7,979 bases of DNA, taken from contig JAQUHL010000077.1 of NCBI GenBank assembly GCA_028683635.1, positions 1 to 7,979 of the forward strand. Direction: 5' to 3'. Below, piece after piece: positions 1-5,494 of this stretch. The stretch comes from Candidatus Cloacimonadota bacterium. GTDB taxonomy: Bacteria; Cloacimonadota; Cloacimonadia; Cloacimonadales; Cloacimonadaceae. A model generated the notes under the pieces. It saw nothing but the letters and a program-made list of their open reading frames with translations. It made no database searches and was not told where the DNA came from. Both the position numbers and the translations under genes were made by a program. Within the stretch, counting starts at the first letter, position 1. Each line of letters begins with the position of its first letter.

Positions 1-416
1 AGAGAGATCCGATACAGATTGTCCTTGCGCTGGACTGTGTAGAAATATTCATCCGGCAGTTCATCTTTCGCAGTTGGATCCTGGTTAGTTGTTGGAGAGC
101 CTGGGGTACTGACATCCTTGTCTGGAACGGGAGTTACAGGTGCAGGTTTGGGAGCAGGTTTGGGGTGGGTTGCCGGAGCAGGATCGGGAAGTGCCTTGAT
201 TTTTAGCACCTGACCGATGGAAAGCCGGTCTGAACTGAGCCCGTTGAGCTCTTTGAGCTTATCGATGCTCACCCCGTTGCTTCTGCTCAAGCCGTAGAGG
301 GTATCTCCTGCTTTGACCGTATGAGTCTGATAACTTACACCTCTTAAGAGGATCGGGATCACCAGCACCAGCCAAATGAGCACAGTTACCCTAAAAGCGG
401 ATGCTGAAATCCTCAT
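1..416 (-). CDS. LysM-domain envelope protein (C-terminal part beyond window)
   Basis: This is a secreted or membrane-anchored peptidoglycan-binding protein, read from the reverse complement; the frame is open to the left edge, so only the first 138 residues are present. Residues 1-9 are a basic n-region (MRISASAFR), 10-24 a hydrophobic signal or anchor segment, and 32-73 a clear LysM domain (HTVKAGDTLYGLSR... NGLSSDRLSIGQVLKI). Residues 77-115 are a Pro/Ala/Thr-rich linker, and a second LysM begins at about 126 (YTVQRKDNLYRIS). LysM binds GlcNAc-containing glycans of the cell wall. Proteins of this layout often end in an M23 peptidase or amidase, but that part is not visible. The ATG at 414-416 lies inside the acylphosphatase gene (26-bp overlap) with GAGG only 3 nt upstream, which suggests coupled translation. 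A GTG at 381-383 with a better-spaced AGGG is possible but would lose the basic n-region. Confidence 0.85.
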   Translation of the reverse strand, partial: MRISASAFRVTVLIWLVLVIPILLRGVSYQTHTVKAGDTLYGLSRSNGVSIDKLKELNGLSSDRLSIGQVLKIKALPDPAPATHPKPAPKPAPVTPVPDKDVSTPGSPTTNQDPTAKDELPDEYFYTVQRKDNLYRIS

Positions 417-663
417 AATCCTCGCCAAGAACGATATTATCTATCTGCATGTCTTTTACAATCACATAGTAATTTCCCCGTCTGATCAGGTCACAATAGG
501 TATTCAATTCTTGTTCACCTCCTGTGGCAACAATTTTTACAGAACCATCTCTCTGGTTACGGACATAGCCACGGATTCCACAGCTCTCGGCAGTCTGCCT
601 GGCAAAATAGCGAAACCCGACTCCCTGAACCCGTCCATGGACTATTATCTCCAAAGCTGGCAT
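391..663 (-). CDS. acyP: Acylphosphatase
   Basis: A small cytosolic enzyme of 90 residues, the normal family size, that hydrolyses acyl phosphates such as acetyl phosphate or 1,3-bisphosphoglycerate (EC 3.6.1.7). The phosphate-binding loop GRVQGVGFR is at residues 10-18. R18 and N36 (in YVRNQRDGSV) match the two catalytic residues of the family, and the C-terminal beta strand ends typically in DFSIRF. The ATG at 661-663 is preceded by GCGAGG about 7 nt upstream. It is the first gene of a two-gene unit whose second gene, a LysM envelope protein, starts inside its last codons. The pairing looks like transcriptional convenience, since no shared pathway is obvious. The long plus-strand frame across this stretch is its antisense shadow. 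Confidence 0.95.
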   Translation of the reverse strand: MPALEIIVHGRVQGVGFRYFARQTAESCGIRGYVRNQRDGSVKIVATGGEQELNTYCDLIRRGNYYVIVKDMQIDNIVLGEDYEDFSIRF

Positions 664-689
664 CTGTTAACCTCGCAGGGCTTTTTTAC

Positions 690-718
690 TTTCTATTCCA
701 ACTATGGATATTTGTCAA
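690..718 (-). promoter_or_regulatory. Probable sigma70-type promoter for acyP-LysM unit
   Basis: On the minus strand a perfect TTGACA (713-718) is followed, after 17 nt, by TAGAAA (690-695, 4 of 6 consensus). Transcription would begin near 683, about 20 nt ahead of the acylphosphatase ATG, leaving room for its GAGG ribosome-binding site at 671-674. The -35 box overlaps the stop codon of the doubtful ORF at 715-858. Confidence 0.5.
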
Positions 719-858
719 GAAACTTTATCAAACCAAAGCATAACCTGTTCTAAGACAAAAGGTAATGCACAAGAATCCGGCCAGACCCGCTCCCAGATTA
801 GATCCTGCCGTATAAACCATTGATAATCATGGATATAGTTTGGAAGACCGTTGCACAT
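715..858 (-). CDS. Doubtful 47-codon ORF, possibly a gene remnant
   Basis: I do not recognise this. The frame runs from an ATG at 856-858 to a TGA at 715-717 and encodes a 47-residue peptide rich in aromatic residues (four Trp; it begins MCNGLPNYIHDYQW and ends EQVMLWFDKVS). The composition looks more protein-like than chance, but there is no convincing ribosome-binding site (only CGGG before the ATG). The same frame continues upstream past an in-frame TAA at about 864-866 for some 16 more codons (PIPYIWKSVFR before the stop). That fits the 3' end of a decayed gene at least as well as a functional small protein. It ends exactly at the promoter of the next gene. Confidence 0.2.
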   Translation of the reverse strand: MCNGLPNYIHDYQWFIRQDLIWERVWPDSCALPFVLEQVMLWFDKVS

Positions 859-958
859 CCCGATTTATCGAAATACAGACTTCCAAATATAAGGAATAGG
901 TCTTCGCCCTACAACTCATTATTCAATTGTGTTTTCATTACACTTTCCCTACTTGAAG

Positions 959-1041
959 GCGTTAATCACTTCTTAATCTACCCTTAATCAAGCGTTAATA
1001 ATTAACGCTTGATTAAGGGTAGATTAAGAAGTGATTAACGC
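959..1041. repeat. 83-bp perfect palindrome with 11-bp-phased TTAAT units
   Basis: Two 41-bp arms are exact reverse complements around a single central base (A1000); I checked every pair from 959/1041 inward, and pairing stops at 958/1042. Inside the left arm TTAAT recurs at 962, 973, 984 and 995, exactly 11 bp apart, and the right arm mirrors this with ATTAA at 1001, 1012, 1023 and 1034. The octamer GCGTTAAT occurs at 959-966 and 992-999 and, inverted, at 1001-1008 and 1034-1041. The arm is about one-third G+C and has no loop or T-tract, so it does not look like a terminator. It could be a multi-site operator, a cruciform-forming site or a small palindromic repeat element. Confidence 0.95.
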
Positions 1042-1205
1042 TGCCAGGCAAGGGCAGGGGAGGCAAACTCCTTTGGCCACAGTGATTGTGAATGGTCGGG
1101 TATCCAGGACGGGTCAGTGCAAGTGGGTTTGACACCGGTCGCAACCGGGGATGACTATGTTTCGTGCCTTTCGTTTACATTGTGGTTAATAAACCCGAGT
1201 CCCCC

Positions 1206-1922
1206 TCAGATATTTCCCTTTAAGAAATCCTGCCGGACTGGTTCTTTGAACTTTTCGATGGCATAGCGAAGCATGGTACGGGGCATTGTTTGGTAGTGTT
1301 TTTTTAAGAAGTCATATTCAGCGGCATAGTTCCGGTTTCCGATTTCCCGAAGCATCCAGCCGACTGCTTTGTGGATGAGATCGTGTTTGTGATCCAGGAG
1401 GATTTCTGCAATCCTGAAGGCGGTATCAAAATCGTCCCTTTTGATGAAATAGAAGGTGGCAAGCATGGCGATGCGTTGCGACCAGAGGTGGCCGCTTTCG
1501 GCGAGCTTGATCAGATCGCTGTGGTCTTTCTGATAGTACCAGGCGCCCACGATATTGGGAGCGCTTACATCCACCAGATCCCAGTTGTTGATTCTGCTTT
1601 TGTTTTCCAGGTAAACCTTAACCAGGGCTTGCTTTTCGGTATCGTCATTACTTTTTTCATAGCGGTAAACCATCATCATCAGAGCGGTGAGCCGTACTTC
1701 GTGAACTCCGTGGGAGAGCAGATCTCCAAAGGCACGGATGGGCAGCAGTTTGTAATAGTGTTTGGCGATGGCCCGCTGTACCGGGACCTTGATTCCCCAA
1801 AAGCTATCCCCCTCTCCATATTCACCCTTACCGGTCTTGAAGAATCCACTCAGGATCTTTGCCTGTTCCGGTTTCTTTTCGGCATCCAATCTTCTGATCA
1901 GTTCCAGTTTTATTCTTTCCAT
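1206..1922 (-). CDS. alkD: AlkD-type DNA glycosylase (DNA alkylation repair protein)
   Basis: This HEAT-like-repeat DNA glycosylase removes N3- and N7-alkylated purines, the first step of base excision repair. It is 238 residues long, essentially the length of Bacillus cereus AlkD. Visible signatures are GDSFWGIKVPVQR (38-50), NNWDLVDVSAPNIVG (112-126), LWSQRIAMLATFYFIK (146-161), KAVGWMLREIG (185-195) and the C-terminal MPRTMLRYAIEKF (213-225). W114, D118 and R150 line up with the Trp/Asp/Arg set that cradles the lesion in AlkD, and W189 with a further conserved Trp; the assignment is by motif spacing, without an alignment. The ATG at 1920-1922 has GGAG about 8 nt upstream. Its leader contains an inverted-repeat element (1957-2045). 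The plus-strand frame at 1371-1967 is antisense noise. Confidence 0.93.
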   Translation of the reverse strand: MERIKLELIRRLDAEKKPEQAKILSGFFKTGKGEYGEGDSFWGIKVPVQRAIAKHYYKLLPIRAFGDLLSHGVHEVRLTALMMMVYRYEKSNDDTEKQALVKVYLENKSRINNWDLVDVSAPNIVGAWYYQKDHSDLIKLAESGHLWSQRIAMLATFYFIKRDDFDTAFRIAEILLDHKHDLIHKAVGWMLREIGNRNYAAEYDFLKKHYQTMPRTMLRYAIEKFKEPVRQDFLKGNI

Positions 1923-1956
1923 TTAGTCTCCAAACTCGTGTCTAATCCTTTGTTCC

Positions 1957-2045
1957 CATTGAAATGACATAATCCATTGCCGCTCACCGCCCCTTAGCGG
2001 TATAAAGCGCTGCCCCCTGCCCCGCCCAATAATGTCATTTCAAAT
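1957..2045 (-). repeat. Intergenic inverted-repeat element, copy A
   Basis: It lies between the stop of the DUF1905 gene and the start of alkD. The outer arms TTGAAATGACATAAT (1959-1973) and its near-perfect complement (2029-2043, 14 of 15) could form a 15-bp stem. The interior carries a core, CTTAGCGGTATAAAGCGCTG followed by CCCC (1993-2016), that recurs in copy B. Similarity to copy B also extends outward on the alkD side (TCTAA..., from 1941). A possible internal stem is CCGC (1980-1983) with GCGG (1997-2000). It ends 35 nt before the alkD start codon. It may be a leader RNA element or a small dispersed palindromic repeat; two copies cannot decide. Confidence 0.8.
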
Positions 2046-2055
2046 TCAGTTCTCT

Positions 2056-2538
2056 CTATCCAGTTCCCCTGAGATGCGAGATTATCTTTTCCATCCTTCT
2101 CTGCCTGGTTTCTTCTTTTTTTGCTTCCAGGATCCAGGCCAGGTGTTCTTTCTGGTGGGAGTAGCTTTGTTTTTCCCAGGCGGGTAAGAGACCAGCCTGG
2201 TGAAGCTGATTTCGGATATCTTCGGGAAGGTCGATTTTTCGTTCTTCGTAATCCCGCTCCAGCAGGATGCGGATTCTGTCTTTGGCTTTGTAGCCCGTGG
2301 CATCACGCAGTTCTTTGTTGAAGACCATCATATATTCACCGGCATATTTGGATAAATTACGGCGAAAGGTCTTGCCATCGATGGTCATAAGCACAGGCAC
2401 TTTGCCTTTGGTGCCAAAGATCGCTTCCACATCAAAGTCAAAGATCATATAGGCTGAGCCGGGATATTGAGGTTCTGGCAAGAGCTCAAGCTCGAGGCAG
2501 ATCCGGTTTGGGTATCCGCTGTAGTCCGCTTTTTTCAT
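2056..2538 (-). CDS. DUF1905 / YdeI-OmpD-associated (OmdA) family protein
   Basis: A cytosolic protein of 160 residues and unknown biochemical role. Residues 30-104 form a DUF1905 beta-barrel-like domain (FDFDVEAIFGTKGKVPVLMT, DGKTFRRNLSKYAGEYMMVF, TGYKAKDRIRILLERDYEER). Residues 105-157 resemble the C-terminal YdeI/OmdA region (LPEDIRNQLHQAGLLPAWEK, SYSHQKEHLAWILEAKKEET). Some relatives are labelled bacteriocin-protection proteins, but that role is poorly established and I do not infer it here. The ATG at 2536-2538 lies 14 nt after the aminopeptidase stop and lacks a good ribosome-binding site. The aminopeptidase TGA overlaps an ATG (ATGA) that opens a three-codon frame (ATG AAC TCA TAA) just before this start, so re-initiation is plausible. 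It is probably co-transcribed with the aminopeptidase gene. Confidence 0.85.
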   Translation of the reverse strand: MKKADYSGYPNRICLELELLPEPQYPGSAYMIFDFDVEAIFGTKGKVPVLMTIDGKTFRRNLSKYAGEYMMVFNKELRDATGYKAKDRIRILLERDYEERKIDLPEDIRNQLHQAGLLPAWEKQSYSHQKEHLAWILEAKKEETRQRRMEKIISHLRGTG

Positions 2539-2552
2539 CTGTGCTTATGAGT

Positions 2553-4595
2553 TCATATCTCCAGCAGAGGGAGGTTCAGTTCTTCGGTGCCGGGAACCAC
2601 AAAGCGTCCTTCCTTGATAATGGGAAGGCGGGTACCATCCTGTTTGACGGCGGAGATCTCAGCCAGCATCTCATAGGGAAGGGTGATATCGGTGTGTTTC
2701 TGGGTATATGCTTGCATGGGATCTTCGTTGCGTTTTGCACTCTTCTCGTTGTCCACAGCAATGATCAGCTTTTTGCTTTCAATGTTGTGATGCGGGAAGT
2801 CCTCTTCGTGTGAATAGCAGGTATCTCCGATGGCAAAATGGGGACCCATCTTTTCGATGATGAGGATGGGCAAGAGATGCATGATATCATATTTCCTGGC
2901 CATTTTGTAGGCCATGGTATTGGTGCCGATGGCAAATTCTCCGATGGGCAGGGTCTTGTGGGGATGGAGTAGATTTTCTTCCACAAAGAGCTTGTTTTGT
3001 GCCTCATCTTCGAAATTGGAGCAGGAGTAATCCTTCACAAAGCCATCTTCAAAGTGGATCTTCAGGTTCAGAAAGCGAAGGTTGTTCAAATAGATATCTT
3101 CCACATGCAGGGTGCCATTGGTACCGGTAAGCATTGGAGAGGTGAAGACTTCCCCCACGGGTATGTTCACATCTGCCACACAGTTTTCAAAATTGGTTTC
3201 CTGGGTGGGATCATTCAGCTTGTGCATGGCAACCCTGATATCGGTTTCATTCCCGGCAACGCCAAGCACATGGACATATTCCGCCTGATCGAGAACTTCG
3301 ATGATGTGTTGCTGGATCCGGGCATAATGGTTGCTGTCCAGGCGGTTGATTTCGATGGTGTCCCTGAAAATGGCTTGAAAATCTTTGCCAATCTCAGGGG
3401 AGGGGAAGGCGATGATGCAGAAACTGCTTTCGCTTCTGGGAAATTTGGCATTGTAGTATTGGGAGATTCTTCCCTGCAGCTGCATTTGGATGCTGCGCTG
3501 TTCGTCGCTCAATTTCAGGGCGGTCTCCTTGGGTTTGGGCTCAAAAGGTTCCTCACCAAATACTTCCACATAGACTGGTCCGCCATTGGAACGAATCAGC
3601 TCTGCGTAGTAATCATAGAAGATTACGCTGGCTTTATAAGACCGATCTGCCACTTCCTGATCGAGGTAAAGAGCATTGGCAAAGCGAACGTCATAGTTAT
3701 ACTGGCGGTTGACACCCATGCTCATGGGGCATTTGAACATGGCAGTAAGCCCGATTTTCTCCAGATCCTCGGCGATCATTTTGGCAAGCCTTTCCATACC
3801 CAGCGGGAACATAAGTGAGGCATATTTCTTTATCTTATAATCCTTTCCACCTCTTTCAAAGCCGTCAAGATGCGCCTGCACGATGTATTTGCTTATGGAA
3901 CGCAGCTCTTGCTCGGGATAGCTGGCGCTGAACTCTGCCATCTGGATGTCCCGATCGGCAAGATAGATGCCAAACTCGTATAAATAGCGAAGATCGGAAA
4001 AATCGCCATTCATGACGATATCCCGATAAAAAGTGAAATCCGGATGATTGTTCATGTAGGACCTGGTATAGGTGGCATCCTCCAAATCCCTGATCTGGAT
4101 ATCCACATAGATCTTTTTCCAGGTAGCATAATCCCGGTTGCTATCCAGAAAGAGCTGATACAGGGCTTTGTATATTTCCACAGCTTTGAGCATGCTGGCA
4201 TACTGGCCGGTGAAAGCCAGGTTATGACAGGACCGGAAACTTAAATATACAACTGATAGCAACTGCCCAAAATCCCTGCCCAGTTTCTCGCAGGCAAAAT
4301 CAGGATTGGCAAAGCTGAAATCATAACCACTCTGCTGCCCCTCACGGGTAGGCAAAACCTCGGCATAAAAAGCTTTTTGCTCCGCCTGCAGGATTTCCAG
4401 GGGGTTGGATTTTACTCCCTTTTCCAGGATGCCTTCCAGATCAGCAGCTTGGGTCAGAACCCGGCGGGACAGGCAAAAGAACTTACCCATAAAAAGACTT
4501 GTATCTATTTGCAGGGCTTGGATCTCTTTGATGGCGGCCAGCCACAAGCCCCTGGCTTCGGCCTGTCGGGTAAGGATGTTGTTCAGATCGTTCAT
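2553..4595 (-). CDS. M29-type metallo-aminopeptidase with long N-terminal extension
   Basis: This is a probable cytosolic metal-dependent aminopeptidase of peptidase family M29 (AmpS/aminopeptidase T). The family signatures lie in the C-terminal half: PVGEVFTSP (E482), PIGEFAIGTN (E553), EKMGPHFAIGDTCYSHEEDF (H586, Y594) and KHTDITLPY (H634, D636). They follow the order of the metal ligands and active-site residues in the family. At 680 residues it is far longer than typical M29 enzymes of about 400. Residues 1-270 are a mostly helical N-terminal region (AAIKEIQALQID, KAVEIYKALYQLF) that I cannot match to a known domain. I chose the ATG at 4593-4595 because GAGG sits 5 nt ahead of it; a GTG two codons upstream (4599-4601) overlaps that site. 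Copy B of the inverted-repeat element lies in its leader. The 273-codon plus-strand frame at 2997-3818 is antisense. Confidence 0.82.
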   Translation of the reverse strand: MNDLNNILTRQAEARGLWLAAIKEIQALQIDTSLFMGKFFCLSRRVLTQAADLEGILEKGVKSNPLEILQAEQKAFYAEVLPTREGQQSGYDFSFANPDFACEKLGRDFGQLLSVVYLSFRSCHNLAFTGQYASMLKAVEIYKALYQLFLDSNRDYATWKKIYVDIQIRDLEDATYTRSYMNNHPDFTFYRDIVMNGDFSDLRYLYEFGIYLADRDIQMAEFSASYPEQELRSISKYIVQAHLDGFERGGKDYKIKKYASLMFPLGMERLAKMIAEDLEKIGLTAMFKCPMSMGVNRQYNYDVRFANALYLDQEVADRSYKASVIFYDYYAELIRSNGGPVYVEVFGEEPFEPKPKETALKLSDEQRSIQMQLQGRISQYYNAKFPRSESSFCIIAFPSPEIGKDFQAIFRDTIEINRLDSNHYARIQQHIIEVLDQAEYVHVLGVAGNETDIRVAMHKLNDPTQETNFENCVADVNIPVGEVFTSPMLTGTNGTLHVEDIYLNNLRFLNLKIHFEDGFVKDYSCSNFEDEAQNKLFVEENLLHPHKTLPIGEFAIGTNTMAYKMARKYDIMHLLPILIIEKMGPHFAIGDTCYSHEEDFPHHNIESKKLIIAVDNEKSAKRNEDPMQAYTQKHTDITLPYEMLAEISAVKQDGTRLPIIKEGRFVVPGTEELNLPLLEI

Positions 4596-4631
4596 ATTCA
4601 CCTCTATTTCTTTTATCTAACACTCTGTTTA

Positions 4632-4715
4632 CATTGAAATGACATAATCCAGGCTCAAGCCTCTTACGGTATGGAGCGCTGCCCCATACACCGCCAGGAT
4701 TATGCCATAGCAATG
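4632..4715 (-). repeat. Intergenic inverted-repeat element, copy B
   Basis: It lies between the SRAP stop and the aminopeptidase start. Left arm 4632-4650 and right arm 4697-4715 are complementary over 19 bp apart from three mismatches. It shares 19 identical bases with copy A (4633-4651, ATTGAAATGACATAATCCA, equal to 1958-1976) and the core CTTACGGTATGGAGCGCTGC followed by CCC (4663-4685). Flank similarity reaches out to 4616. Internal hairpins are possible: GTATGG (4669-4674) with CCATAC (4684-4689), and GGC-TCAA-GCC (4652-4661). The first is not preserved in copy A. It ends 37 nt before the ATG of the aminopeptidase. Confidence 0.8.
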
Positions 4716-4740
4716 TGAATTCTGTATAATTAATCTATCC

Positions 4741-5409
4741 TCAGGAGAGCCTTTGCAGGCATTCCCGGGAGTTGTTTCGAACACTGTTTACGATGTTTGA
4801 AACCGGATAGGCCTCGATGGCGTTATCAGGACAGGGAGAAAGCAAGGCTTGCAGGGAAGCAGGATCCCTGAACCCACTATCCAGCCAGGTGGGGATTTCC
4901 TGAGGGGATAGGATCACGGGCATTCGCTCGTGGATTGGTTTCATGATCCCGTTTGCTTCGGTAGTGATGATGGCACAACTGGGTATTTCAGATCCGTCTC
5001 CTGCGGTATAATGATCATATATTCCTGCAAAATAGAAGAACTCTGCACTTGTAGAGTGGATAAAATAGGGCTGTTTCTCTGGTTTTTTCCACTCAAAGAA
5101 GCCAGTGGCGGGGATCAGGCAACGCCGGTATTGAAGACCGTTTTTGAAGCTGGGTTTTTGGAGGATGGTATCGCTACGCACATTGATCAGGGCAAAGGAA
5201 GGGATTTCTTTTGACCAGGAGGGAATCAAGCCCCAGCGGAAAAAGGTGAGAAGGTGCTGCTGATGCTTGCTTATCACAGCTCCCAGAGCTTGGGTGGGAG
5301 CCAGATTGAAGTTTACTTCCATCTGCTGATCGTGGTTTTTGATTTCCAGTTCATCGATCAGTTTCTTCAACTGCTCGTGAACAATCACCTGGGCAAAGCG
5401 TCCGCACAT
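4741..5409 (-). CDS. SRAP/HMCES-family abasic-site-binding protein (YedK-like)
   Basis: This protein senses abasic sites in single-stranded DNA and forms a thiazolidine crosslink to them through its N-terminal Cys, shielding them from error-prone processing. It has 222 residues, the E. coli YedK size. The start must be the ATG at 5407-5409 giving MCGRF, since the family needs Cys2 exposed by Met removal; AAGGAGAAAGG directly precedes it. A longer frame from 5439 would bury the Cys. Catalytic residues are all present: C2, N76 and R78 (INVRSD), E106 (TGFFEW) and H160 (KPIHERMP). Other signatures are FRWGLIPSW (57-65) and RRCLIPATGFFEWK (95-108). It is divergent from nth with a 78-bp gap. I see only a LexA-like half site (CTGTAT), so SOS control is unsupported. 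Confidence 0.95.
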   Translation of the reverse strand: MCGRFAQVIVHEQLKKLIDELEIKNHDQQMEVNFNLAPTQALGAVISKHQQHLLTFFRWGLIPSWSKEIPSFALINVRSDTILQKPSFKNGLQYRRCLIPATGFFEWKKPEKQPYFIHSTSAEFFYFAGIYDHYTAGDGSEIPSCAIITTEANGIMKPIHERMPVILSPQEIPTWLDSGFRDPASLQALLSPCPDNAIEAYPVSNIVNSVRNNSRECLQRLS

Positions 5410-5444
5410 CCTTTCTCCTTGTATGTGTGCATTATTCACAGCCC

Positions 5445-5473
5445 TTGTTTTTAGGCAACAAAAAAATTATACT
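5445..5473 (+). promoter_or_regulatory. Probable promoter for nth
   Basis: TTGTTT (5445-5450), a 17-nt spacer and TATACT (5468-5473, 5 of 6 consensus) lie just upstream of nth. Transcription would start near 5480, giving a leader of only about 8 nt that still contains AGAGG ahead of the ATG. Its -10 shares 5468-5471 with the opposing TATAAT. Confidence 0.5.
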
Positions 5474-5494
5474 GTATCAGAGGTACTATGAAAA
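5466..5494 (-). promoter_or_regulatory. Probable promoter for SRAP gene
   Basis: On the minus strand TTTTCA (5489-5494, 4 of 6 consensus) is followed, after 17 nt, by a perfect TATAAT (5466-5471). The -35 box overlaps the nth start codon, and the -10 overlaps the nth -10 on the other strand. The leader would be about 50 nt. A weaker alternative is TTGTTG with TGAATA further downstream. Confidence 0.45.

Larger units (their letters stand above)
664..1205. other. Gene-poor intergenic region of about 540 bp
   Basis: This gap lies between the start of acylphosphatase and the stop of the AlkD-type gene, both on the minus strand. It holds the acyP promoter (690-718), a doubtful short minus-strand ORF (715-858), an AT-rich stretch with stops in all frames (859-958), and a perfect 83-bp palindrome (959-1041). 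The remainder (1042-1205) has no supported gene. A small CCGGT-CGCA-ACCGG hairpin is visible at 1135-1148, with no T-run behind it. I see no terminator for the AlkD-type gene. The patchy open frames suggest a decayed gene may once have been here, but no family can be recognised. Confidence 0.6.

Noticed and set aside
959..1041. The palindrome as a rho-independent terminator or a CRISPR repeat unit
   Set aside because: There is no G/C-rich stem, no loop and no T-run after either arm, and the 11-bp units have no unique spacers between longer repeats.
1135..1148. CCGGT-CGCA-ACCGG hairpin as terminator of alkD
   Set aside because: The stem is only 5 bp, with no T-run on the transcribed strand, and lies about 60 nt past the stop.
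1173..1182. GTTTACATTG, a 10-base match to the flank of copy B (4627-4636), as a third element copy
   Set aside because: The match does not extend into the inverted arm or core, so it is probably chance.
1037..1268. Plus-strand frame open for about 75 codons (contains QDGSVQVGLTPVATGDDYVS)
   Set aside because: It has no ATG until just before the stop and no ribosome-binding site, and it runs antisense into the end of alkD; no family recognised.
1371..1967. 198-codon plus-strand open frame
   Set aside because: It is antisense to the AlkD-type gene, which has strong family motifs and a good ribosome-binding site.
1957..2045. Copy A as a known riboswitch
   Set aside because: It does not fit any riboswitch class I can recognise, and its inner pairing differs from copy B.
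2997..3818. 273-codon plus-strand open frame
   Set aside because: It is fully antisense to the aminopeptidase, whose own frame carries clear family motifs; the plus frame shows no recognisable domain.
5410..5439. Longer start for the SRAP protein with ten extra residues
   Set aside because: The family requires the N-terminal MC to expose the catalytic Cys, and a strong ribosome-binding site directly precedes the MCGRF start.
5471..5482. LexA operator upstream of SRAP and nth
   Set aside because: Only a CTGTAT half site is present, without the matching second half at the right distance.
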